DNA from: an uncultured Bacteroidota bacterium
Lineage (GTDB): Bacteria; Bacteroidota; Bacteroidia; Chitinophagales; Chitinophagaceae
Reading direction: 5' to 3'
DNA: 6,313 bases
NCBI GenBank assembly: GCA_946479615.1
Contig: CAMLGR010000206.1
Span: 1-6,313, forward strand
This document shows positions 1 through 6,313 of the stretch, piece by piece. Position numbers and translations under genes: made by a program. Each line of letters opens with the position of its first letter. Position 1 is the stretch's first letter. The notes under the pieces are model-generated. The model did not search any database. It worked only from the letters and a program-made list of their open reading frames with translations, and was not told where the DNA came from.

Positions 1-150
1 GACCGGCTTTTCAGCGTTGTCCCTGACCATACCCGTTACCCTGTTTTGGGCCTGGGCACAAAGACCTGAAAGAAAAATGACCCAGAAAACGGTGAAGAAT
101 CGACAGGCACGTGGGTTTCCCCATAGCCTTTTTAGTAAGCTTTTTTTCAT
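1..150 (-). CDS. N-terminus of a SusC/RagA-like TonB-dependent receptor (partial)
   Basis: The first 50 codons of a minus-strand gene start at the ATG at 150-148 and run off the left edge. The product opens with a basic stretch (MKKSLLKRLWG...R) and a hydrophobic core at about residues 18-30 (FFTVFWVIFLSGL). A signal peptidase I type site, CAQA|Q, follows near residues 31-35, so the protein is exported. The next residues (VTGMVRDNAEKPV) match the start of the carboxypeptidase-D regulatory-like domain (CarboxypepD_reg-like, PF13715) that begins most SusC-type receptors, where VxGxVxDxxxxPL is typical. SusC-type proteins import glycans or peptides across the outer membrane with a SusD lipoprotein. 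The divergent HTCS regulator at 462-4460 supports a role in a polysaccharide utilisation locus. No plug or barrel is visible, so another outer-membrane protein with the same N-terminal domain remains possible. No Shine-Dalgarno sequence is seen before the ATG. Confidence 0.72.
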   Translation of the reverse strand, partial: MKKSLLKRLWGNPRACRFFTVFWVIFLSGLCAQAQNRVTGMVRDNAEKPV

Positions 151-461
151 ATGCGCATGCTTAGTTTTGAGATAATAAGTGGCATAAAGAAGCAGCTTTT
201 ATTTCAGCAGGGGCATAACGCAAATCTGTAAAAGAAAAAGAAAAGTCTTTTTTGTAAATCGGTAGAAATGAAACGGTAAGACGTACTTTTCTTCTATTTT
301 ATCGGACTTTTATCCTATCCATAGCCCTTTATTTCCCCGAATTTTATAGCAAGAGCTCCTGGCTGGATAATTATTTCATATTTCCGGGCCACGGTGTTAT
401 GAATGATGGGGAATTCGGAAAACGATTGTTGTAAAAACGGAAATTGTATATTGCTTTTCGC
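151..461. other. Divergent intergenic region between receptor and HTCS genes
   Basis: This 311-base non-coding stretch separates two genes transcribed away from each other, so it should hold both promoters and probably the HTCS binding site for the receptor gene. It is A/T-rich. A purine tract at about 230-246 (A/G on plus, C/T on minus) would lie in the leader of the minus-strand gene. The only exact match to the Bacteroidota -7 consensus TAnnTTTG is at 162-169 on the plus strand. It lacks a TTG at the -33 position and is almost 300 bases from the HTCS start, so I do not call it a promoter. I see no tRNA, no sizeable ORF, no strong hairpin and no convincing direct-repeat operator here. Confidence 0.7.
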
Positions 462-3400
462 ATGAAGATCAGATCAGTTCTTTTGTGTTTTGCCAGCATT
501 ATTGCCCAGGCTGCCTGCGCCCAAAGCCTGGTGTTTAACCACTTGAAAACAGCCCAGGGACTATCCCACTCCAGCGTAAATTCAATTTACCAGGATGAAT
601 TCAACCAGATTTGGATCGCTACACGCGATGGTTTAAACAGGTATGACGGCTATAAAATAGAGATCTTCCGCCCCGTTATTGATGATGTAAACGGCATTTT
701 CGGCAACAATATCCAACGGGTTACCGGGGATAAAAAGGGCAATATTTTTATACAGTGTACGGCCGGACTGGTAACCTATGATCTTCGAACGGAGGAGTTT
801 AAGGTGATCCGGCGCGATAGTATCCGCTTCATCAGCTACGGCAAAAACAGGTTATGGATCGGTCAGCAAAACCAGGTCAACTACCTGGTACCCGGAGAAA
901 CCGTGATCAGGAATTATGCCACACTGGATCCTGCCGCACATGTTACCAGCATCATGGAAGATGGGTTTTCCAACTTGTACGTAGGCACACAATCCCAGGG
1001 CCTGGTGTTGATTGATGTAAATGGACGAAGTACCGTTTTGATAAAAGATATCAGCGTGGTTTGCACCATCGTCGATAAGCAACAACGAATCTGGGTGGGC
1101 ACGCTCAACAGCGGGCTGTTTTGCATTGATACAAAAGGAAACATTACAAATTATACCAACCAGCTAAACGACAAGGAATCTATTCCAAATAATTACGTAA
1201 GAGCCATTTGCCAGGATGACCTCGGGTTTTTCTGGGTAGGCACCTATGGCGGGCTGGCCAGGCTTGACCCCGAGACCAGGAAATTCAGGAATTTCAAATA
1301 TGCCAGTTTCGATACCTATTCCATTGGAAGTTCTTCGATCTGGTGTATTACAAAAGATATACAGGGATCCCTTTGGATCGGCAGCTTTTTCGGGGGTGTT
1401 GATATTATTGACCCGGAATTTTCTTTCTACTCGTATTACAGACCTTCCGTAGACAACAAAGGAATAAGCAGTTCTATCGTCAGCACCGTATCTGAAGATG
1501 AAAAAGGAAACCTCTGGATTGGCACAGACGACAAAGGACTAAACTATTTTGACCGGGCGAAAGGAACTTTCGATCATTATACCCACAGTGATGCGGACCC
1601 AAATTCGCTTACTTCCAACACCATAAAAAACACACTCTTTGACAGGGAGAACAATTGCCTGTGGATCGGCATGCACCTGGGAGGATTGAATAAACTCGAT
1701 CTAACCACAAAAAAGATCACGAGGATCGACCTGCATTCCGGGAAACCAGCCGTCGACAATTATGTACGCAGCATCATCAAGTTTGGCGACAGCCTGTTGC
1801 TGGGCACCCATTTCTCAGTGTATGTCTATGCTATTAAGACAGGTGTCATCACCCGCCTGCTTGATAAAAAACACACTGAAACCAACAGGCAGGTATGGGA
1901 TATGATGCTGAGTTCTGACAATTCCCTTTGGTTTGCCACCTCCGCCGACGTTTTCAGGTATGATTTCAGAACGAGGACGCTGGAAAAATATCTCTACCAC
2001 AACAGGAAGGCTGGTATAGATGAGAGCATCACACTTGCCAGCTTTTTTGAAGATAAAAAAAAGCGGGTCTGGATAGGCTCTGCCAACAAAGGGATTGGGC
2101 TTTATAACAATAGCCAGGACACAATAAAGTTCCTGAATACATCCAACACGAACATAATAGACGACTATATTCTTGGCATCAATGAATCACCAATGGGATA
2201 CCTTGTGCTTGCAACCAACAAGGGATTATCTCTTTTTGACGTGGAAAAAAATATTTTTTATAACTATTACAATGATTTTTTCCCATTTGAATCACTGAAT
2301 GAAAGAAGCGTTTATAAGACCAGGTCGGGCGAAATCGTATTATGCAGTTTAAACGGGCTGCTCATCCTTACGGAAAGAGACCTGATGTTGAAGCCCAGGG
2401 ATTATGTAATTAACCTCACGGCTTTATATGTCAACAATAAACTGATAAAACCGAAAGAGGAACCCGGCATCATCGGCGAGTCCATCCTTTATTCAGACAA
2501 AATTGAGCTGAACAATAGCCATTCCGTATTTTCAGTAGAATTCTCTACATCCAACTATATAAAAGCCCTGCAGCCGGAGATACAATATATATTGGAAGGA
2601 TTTGACAAGGAATGGGTAAATGTACATGGCAACAACAACCTCATTACCTATACCAATCTTAACCCGGGTAAATATATATTAAAGATAAGAGGGGTAAACA
2701 AGCTTACGCAACAAAATATTCCGGTGAAAGAAGTCGAGATCATTGTTGATCCTCCATTTTATAAAAGCTGGTATGCCTACCTGTTTTACTTTTTATTGGC
2801 TGGCGGACTTTTGATATTGATCCTTTACCAGGTAAAATTAAGAGCATCGTTGAAATATGCGCACCTGGAAAAAACCCATATTGAAAAACTGAACCAGTAT
2901 AAACTTCGTTTTTTTACAAACGTATCGCACGAAATTCGCACGCCGGTAACGCTGATCATCACACAACTTGAAATGTTGCTGCAGCGTACAGACCTGTCAC
3001 AATCCATCCGTAACAGGTTAACGAATATTGCGCGGAATACAAATAATCTTAAGGTACTGATCAATGAGCTCCTTGATTTCAGAAAGCAGGAACAGGGTCA
3101 TCTGCAGCTAAAGGTTTCAGAAAACGACCTGATAAAATATATCGAGAACATCTTTTATTCCTTCAAGGATCTCGCGAATTACAAACATATCCATATTTCA
3201 TTTAGCCATAATGAGGATGAATTGAAAATGTGGTTTGATGCTAATCAATTGTATAAAGTATTTGTCAACCTGCTATCCAATGCGTTCAAATTTACGCCCG
3301 ACAAAGGGTCCGTTAGCGTGGAGGTAGAGAAAAAATCCGGTTGGGTAACAGTCGCTATTTCCGATACCGGGATCGGGATTGGCAAGGAGGACATTGATAA

Positions 3401-4460
3401 ACTTTTTGAGAGTTTTTACCAGGGTGAAAACATACATAATGCCAATGTAGAACCGGGAACCGGGATTGGACTGGCGCTGGCTAAAAACATTATTGAAGCG
3501 CACGGTGGAACCATTTCGGTGCAAAGCAAAGAAAATAACGGAAGCGTCTTTTCGGTTTCATTGCCGCTGGTACACCCGACATTAACTGGAAGTAAAACCG
3601 AAACGACTGCCAAAGAAACGGACTACCGGGAGGAACTCTATTTACCCGATGAAAGTTTCCTGGAAGAGATCCGGCAACAACAACCGGAAGGAGTTGCTAC
3701 CGGGGCTGTCACTATTCTTATTATAGAGGATAATGAAGAACTGCTGGAATTGCTGTGTAACATTTTTACATCCGTATATACTGTGATAAAGACAACAAAT
3801 GGTGATGAAGGATTTAAGATGGCGATAGAATCAAAACCCGATATTATCCTGTCGGATATCATGATCCCTGGTATGTCAGGGATTGAGCTATGCAAAAAAG
3901 TAAAAAGTAACCTGGAAATCTGCCATATACCGGTGGTATTATTAACAGCCCGTACGGCAGCAGAAAGTAACCTGGAAGGGTTAATGGCAGGCGCCGACGA
4001 CTATATCACCAAGCCTTTTAATACCAGGATATTGATATCAAGATGTAATAATCTTATCAATAACAGGATCATCCTGCAAAGGAAATTCCGGACAAGCCCC
4101 GACCTGGATACGTCCCAGTTAGCCGCCAGCAAGCCCGACCAGGAATTACTGATCCATGCTATTGCAATAATCGAAGAACATATCGGCAACCCGGAATTCA
4201 ACATCACGGTATTTGCTAATAAAATGCTGATGGGCAGAAGTTCATTATTTTCCAAAATAAAAGCCATTACCGGTCAAACACCGAAAGATTTTATTACAAC
4301 GATAAGGATGAAAAAAAGCCTTGTTATTTTGAAGGAAAGCCCGGAGATGCCTGTGTCGGAAATAGCTACGCTGGTTGGATTTAATGATACGTCTTACTTT
4401 ATCAAAACGTTTAAACAACACTTTGGCATTACTCCCAAACAATACAGGATAAAGGAGTAA
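462..4460 (+). CDS. Hybrid two-component system (HTCS) regulator, propeller sensor / kinase / receiver / AraC
   Basis: This is a one-protein two-component system that senses a ligand in the periplasm and regulates transcription in the cytoplasm. I start it at ATG 462 (1332 residues). A TTG 18 bases upstream is in frame but would put YIAFR before a good signal peptide (MKIRSVLL...ACA|Q, residues 1-20). Residues about 37-637 form 14 regulator-propeller blades of the type D..G.LWIGT..GL...D, enough for two seven-bladed propellers. Blades 2, 10, 13 and 14 are degenerate. A Y_Y_Y domain follows (about 684-764), then a membrane span (770-791). The kinase has its H-box in FFTNVSHEIRTP (His823), N-box NLLSNAFKF (Asn940), DTGIGI (Asp968) and GTGIGLALAK (from 999). 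The receiver has Glu1089/Asp1090, phospho-acceptor Asp1132, Thr1162 and Lys1184. The AraC domain (about 1230-1332) ends with the family signature GFND.SYF...FK..FG.TP..YR. All key catalytic residues are present, so it should be functional. The ligand cannot be read from sequence; the divergent SusC-like gene suggests a glycan. Confidence 0.96.
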   Translation: MKIRSVLLCFASIIAQAACAQSLVFNHLKTAQGLSHSSVNSIYQDEFNQIWIATRDGLNRYDGYKIEIFRPVIDDVNGIFGNNIQRVTGDKKGNIFIQCTAGLVTYDLRTEEFKVIRRDSIRFISYGKNRLWIGQQNQVNYLVPGETVIRNYATLDPAAHVTSIMEDGFSNLYVGTQSQGLVLIDVNGRSTVLIKDISVVCTIVDKQQRIWVGTLNSGLFCIDTKGNITNYTNQLNDKESIPNNYVRAICQDDLGFFWVGTYGGLARLDPETRKFRNFKYASFDTYSIGSSSIWCITKDIQGSLWIGSFFGGVDIIDPEFSFYSYYRPSVDNKGISSSIVSTVSEDEKGNLWIGTDDKGLNYFDRAKGTFDHYTHSDADPNSLTSNTIKNTLFDRENNCLWIGMHLGGLNKLDLTTKKITRIDLHSGKPAVDNYVRSIIKFGDSLLLGTHFSVYVYAIKTGVITRLLDKKHTETNRQVWDMMLSSDNSLWFATSADVFRYDFRTRTLEKYLYHNRKAGIDESITLASFFEDKKKRVWIGSANKGIGLYNNSQDTIKFLNTSNTNIIDDYILGINESPMGYLVLATNKGLSLFDVEKNIFYNYYNDFFPFESLNERSVYKTRSGEIVLCSLNGLLILTERDLMLKPRDYVINLTALYVNNKLIKPKEEPGIIGESILYSDKIELNNSHSVFSVEFSTSNYIKALQPEIQYILEGFDKEWVNVHGNNNLITYTNLNPGKYILKIRGVNKLTQQNIPVKEVEIIVDPPFYKSWYAYLFYFLLAGGLLILILYQVKLRASLKYAHLEKTHIEKLNQYKLRFFTNVSHEIRTPVTLIITQLEMLLQRTDLSQSIRNRLTNIARNTNNLKVLINELLDFRKQEQGHLQLKVSENDLIKYIENIFYSFKDLANYKHIHISFSHNEDELKMWFDANQLYKVFVNLLSNAFKFTPDKGSVSVEVEKKSGWVTVAISDTGIGIGKEDIDKLFESFYQGENIHNANVEPGTGIGLALAKNIIEAHGGTISVQSKENNGSVFSVSLPLVHPTLTGSKTETTAKETDYREELYLPDESFLEEIRQQQPEGVATGAVTILIIEDNEELLELLCNIFTSVYTVIKTTNGDEGFKMAIESKPDIILSDIMIPGMSGIELCKKVKSNLEICHIPVVLLTARTAAESNLEGLMAGADDYITKPFNTRILISRCNNLINNRIILQRKFRTSPDLDTSQLAASKPDQELLIHAIAIIEEHIGNPEFNITVFANKMLMGRSSLFSKIKAITGQTPKDFITTIRMKKSLVILKESPEMPVSEIATLVGFNDTSYFIKTFKQHFGITPKQYRIKE

Positions 4461-4554
4461 GAAAAAGACCGGGTGCTGTAAAATGCCATCATTAATAAAT
4501 TGATCGTCATTTACTTAATAAGTTCAGAAAGAATATGCCGGTTTGCGATAAAAT

Positions 4555-4583
4555 TTAGTAATATTGCTAATTAAATTAGTAAT
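4555..4583 (+). promoter_or_regulatory. Three-half-site palindromic operator-like element upstream of imuA
   Basis: TTAGTAAT occurs at 4555-4562 and again at 4576-4583, 21 bases apart and on the same strand. Between them, 4563-4570 reads ATTGCTAA, the inverted half-site with one change. The three half-sites, pointing right-left-right, make two overlapping palindromes: a 16-bp one at 4555-4570 (7 of 8 pairs match) and a 21-bp one at 4563-4583 (9 of 10 pairs, centred on 4573). The inner part, CTAATT-A-AATTAG, is perfect. The last half-site runs into the TTG start of imuA. A -7-like TAatATTG (5 of 6 consensus bases) at 4559-4566 lies inside the first palindrome. A TTTG sits at 4542-4545, but the 13-base spacer is shorter than usual. 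Inference: a binding site for a dimeric repressor, possibly LexA-like, controlling imuAB. I do not know the LexA box of this lineage, so the regulator is not named. The rest of 4461-4582 shows no clear terminator. Confidence 0.5.
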
Positions 4584-5314
4584 TGCAGACCGCTGCCCTC
4601 GATATTATCAACCGACTGCAACGGGAATTGTTAGTCTTGCAGGGACTTAAATCTCCCAAAGCGGGACTGGCTCCGGATACAGGACTTGGACTGATCCGGC
4701 ATGCATTTCCTAACCAGCAGTTTCCTCTGGGCGCTGTACATGAATTTTGTTGTGACAACCGGGAAATGCTCGCTGCCACTTCAGGATTTGTAAGCGCTAT
4801 TACCGGGCGACTGATGCAAACAGGTGGTGTGCTGATATGGATCGGGAACAGGCATCTCCCCTTTCCGCCTGCACTTTGCCAGTTTGGGATACGGCCGGAT
4901 CATGTTGTTTTTATACGTCCGGGTAAAGACCGTGACATTCTGTGGACCATGGAAGAAGCGCTTCACTGTGAAGGCCTGGCAGCGGTGGTAGCAGAAACCG
5001 GTACATTGGATTTTACAGCCGCCAGGCGTTTGCAACTGGCCGTGGAAAAAAGCCAGGTCACGGGATTTTTACTCCGTACCCAGCAATGTGTAGCTGCTAC
5101 CACAGGTTGTGTAACACGATGGAAGATCAGTGCGGCGCATAGCCATACTCCCGGAGAATTACCAGGCGTGGGCTATCCCTGCTGGAATGTAGACTTGCTG
5201 AAAGTGCGCAATGGCAAACCCGGTAGCTGGCAATTAGAATGGAAAAAAGGTGCTTTTCACCTGGTGCAACCTGCTATGGCCCCGGCATTGCAGGTGCATC
5301 GCAAAACAGGCTGA
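4583..5314 (+). CDS. imuA: ImuA-like RecA-fold protein of the damage-induced mutagenesis cassette
   Basis: This 243-residue protein matches the Bacteroidota ImuA-like family by recognised motifs: an N-terminal helix ending LVLQGLK (about 8-23), LGLIRHAFPN..FPLGAVHEF (35-55), FPPALCQFGIRPD (94-106), ILWTMEEALHCEGLAAVV (119-136), RRLQLAVEKSQVTGFLLR (148-165) and a C-terminal WNVDLLKVRNGKPGSW (201-216). The fold is related to RecA and SulA. Where RecA has its Walker A P-loop there is no GKT (region 53-71), so ATP binding of the RecA kind is unlikely. In characterised systems ImuA works with ImuB and the polymerase DnaE2/ImuC in error-prone translesion synthesis during the SOS response. The start is TTG at 4583, directly preceded by an in-frame TAA at 4580-4582, and the next in-frame ATG is about 60 codons in. 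Starting there would lose conserved sequence, so TTG is the only credible start. No Shine-Dalgarno is visible. The stop codon lies one base before imuB, indicating an operon. Confidence 0.88.
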   Translation: MQTAALDIINRLQRELLVLQGLKSPKAGLAPDTGLGLIRHAFPNQQFPLGAVHEFCCDNREMLAATSGFVSAITGRLMQTGGVLIWIGNRHLPFPPALCQFGIRPDHVVFIRPGKDRDILWTMEEALHCEGLAAVVAETGTLDFTAARRLQLAVEKSQVTGFLLRTQQCVAATTGCVTRWKISAAHSHTPGELPGVGYPCWNVDLLKVRNGKPGSWQLEWKKGAFHLVQPAMAPALQVHRKTG

Positions 5315-5315
5315 T

Positions 5316-6313
5316 ATGTGTGCAAGATTTGTAGCGATCGATTTTCCGTATTTGAAAACGGACTGGATCAGTTTCCGCCACCCGGAATTGCGTGATCATC
5401 CGCTGGTAGTGGCAGCACCAGATCATGCACGATTATGTATTACCGCTTCCAATGCAAAAGCAGCACAGGCCGGTATTTTCAACGCTATGCCTGTAGCTGA
5501 TGCAAGGGCAATTGTTCCGGGATTGCAGGTTATCCGGGACCGTGAAGGATTGGATCAGCAATTATTAGCACGTATCGCAGAAGGCTGTATCCGTTATACA
5601 CCTGCTGTTGCCCTGGATGGTATGGGTGGACTTTTACTGGATAGTACCGGTTGTGCGCATTTATGGGGAGATGAAAAAAATTATCTCGCAGACATCGCGC
5701 AGCGACTGGCAAAATGGGGTTACCAGGCACGATTATCCATGGCTGATACAGCAGGTGCAGCCTGGGGAATGTCGCGCTTTGGCGCTACCGGCTCCATTGT
5801 ATCCAAAGGTGCACAGCAAACGGCATTGCTTTCCCTACCACCGGCCTGTTTGCGACTGGATGCTGCTACGCTGGAACGATTGCAGAAACTTGGTCTTCGA
5901 ACTGTACGGGATTTTATTTCGATGCCCCGCACGGCATTACGAAGAAGATTTGGAAATGGGTTATTGCTGCGGCTGGACCAGGCATTGGGAAAAGTAGAAG
6001 AACCGCTTTCATTTATTCAACCGGTAACACCCTACCAGGAACGGCTGCCTTCACTTGAACCCATTGTAACGGCAACGGGTATTGATATTGCGCTGCAACA
6101 ATTACTGGATGTATTGTGTGAGCGGTTGCGGCTGGAGGGACAGGGAATTCGTTCTGCTGTTTTTACCTGCTTCAGGGTGGATGGACATATACAGCGCGTA
6201 ACCATCGGCACTCACAGGTCAACACATAATGCTGCTCATCTTTTTAAACTTTTTTCAAACCATACCGGGAAAATTGAACCTGATTTGGGGATTGAAGTAT
6301 TTGTGCTGGAAGC
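5316..6313 (+). CDS. imuB: ImuB-like Y-family DNA polymerase homologue, apparently non-catalytic (partial)
   Basis: The ATG at 5316 opens a frame that stays open to the right edge (332 residues plus two bases; the family is usually about 500). Translation begins MCARFVAIDFPYLKTDW. Family landmarks are ALDGMGGLLLDSTGCAHLWG (99-118), the block SMADTAGAAWGMSRFG (141-156), and a helix-hairpin-helix-like thumb segment (about 185-225, LERLQKLGLRTVRDF...LLLRLDQALG). A little-finger-like region starts near 245. Compared by eye with Dpo4/DinB, the first metal-binding Asp of the VDxD motif is Ala7, and the Asp-Glu pair of SxDEAYLD is Asp101-Gly102. Two catalytic acids are therefore missing, as is normal for ImuB, which acts as an adaptor linking DnaE2/ImuC, the beta clamp and ImuA. 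The gene starts one base after the imuA stop codon with no visible ribosome binding site, so translation is probably coupled. The clamp-binding motif and C-terminus lie outside the window; dnaE2 often follows. Confidence 0.9.
   Translation, partial: MCARFVAIDFPYLKTDWISFRHPELRDHPLVVAAPDHARLCITASNAKAAQAGIFNAMPVADARAIVPGLQVIRDREGLDQQLLARIAEGCIRYTPAVALDGMGGLLLDSTGCAHLWGDEKNYLADIAQRLAKWGYQARLSMADTAGAAWGMSRFGATGSIVSKGAQQTALLSLPPACLRLDAATLERLQKLGLRTVRDFISMPRTALRRRFGNGLLLRLDQALGKVEEPLSFIQPVTPYQERLPSLEPIVTATGIDIALQQLLDVLCERLRLEGQGIRSAVFTCFRVDGHIQRVTIGTHRSTHNAAHLFKLFSNHTGKIEPDLGIEVFVLE

Noticed and set aside
147..158. Three-codon minus-strand upstream ORF (ATG CGC ATA TGA) overlapping the start of the receptor gene
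   Set aside because: It is too short to judge and is expected by chance; no other sign of translational control is seen.
162..169. Exact TAnnTTTG match on the plus strand, a candidate -7 promoter element for the HTCS gene
   Set aside because: There is no TTG/TTTG at the expected upstream distance, it lies nearly 300 bases before the start codon and just upstream of the opposite gene, and one chance match in this length is not surprising.
236..250. Small inverted repeat AAAAG-T-CTTTT followed by T residues, resembling a terminator
   Set aside because: The stem is A/T-only apart from one pair, has no proper loop, and lies between divergent promoters where a terminator is not expected.
444..461. 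TTG-initiated N-terminal extension of the HTCS protein
   Set aside because: The six extra residues precede a signal peptide that starts cleanly at ATG 462; nothing supports the extension.
2825..4442. Several minus-strand open frames of 65-88 codons opposite the kinase, receiver and AraC domains
   Set aside because: They are antisense shadows of a strongly conserved coding region and have no recognisable motifs.
5608..5997. 129-codon plus-strand open frame inside imuB
   Set aside because: It lies in another frame of imuB, whose own frame is open throughout with clear family motifs; its translation shows no recognisable domain.

Overview
The window looks like Bacteroidota chromosome, probably from the Chitinophagaceae or a related Sphingobacteriia-type lineage. 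The lineage is inferred from the gene types: a hybrid two-component system (HTCS) regulator with a propeller sensor, a divergent gene that starts like a SusC-type TonB-dependent receptor, and an ImuA of the Bacteroidota type. Composition is moderate in G+C, with A/T-rich intergenic DNA and no clear Shine-Dalgarno sequences, which also fits this phylum. No sequence search was possible.

Layout: (1) Positions 1-150, minus strand, hold the first 50 codons of a secreted or outer-membrane protein, most likely a SusC/RagA-type receptor that continues off the left edge. (2) Positions 151-461 are a divergent, A/T-rich intergenic region that should carry the promoters of both flanking genes. (3) Positions 462-4460, plus strand, encode a complete 1332-residue HTCS protein: signal peptide, 14 propeller blades, Y_Y_Y domain, one membrane span, histidine kinase, receiver and AraC-type DNA-binding domain. 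(4) Positions 4461-4582 are a short spacer. Its right end carries three copies of an 8-bp half-site that form two overlapping palindromes running into the next start codon. (5) Positions 4583-5314 encode an ImuA-like RecA-fold protein. (6) Positions 5316-6313 encode the first 332 residues of an ImuB-like, apparently inactive Y-family polymerase that runs off the right edge.

Two functional units meet here. The left unit, HTCS plus divergent receptor, looks like the regulatory edge of a polysaccharide utilisation locus: the HTCS senses a glycan fragment in the periplasm and activates transport and degradation genes. The right unit is the start of a DNA-damage mutagenesis cassette (imuA-imuB, classically followed by dnaE2/imuC). 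The two appear unrelated in function. The least explained signal is the three-half-site operator-like element at 4555-4583. It lies where a repressor could control imuAB and overlaps the TTG start of imuA.
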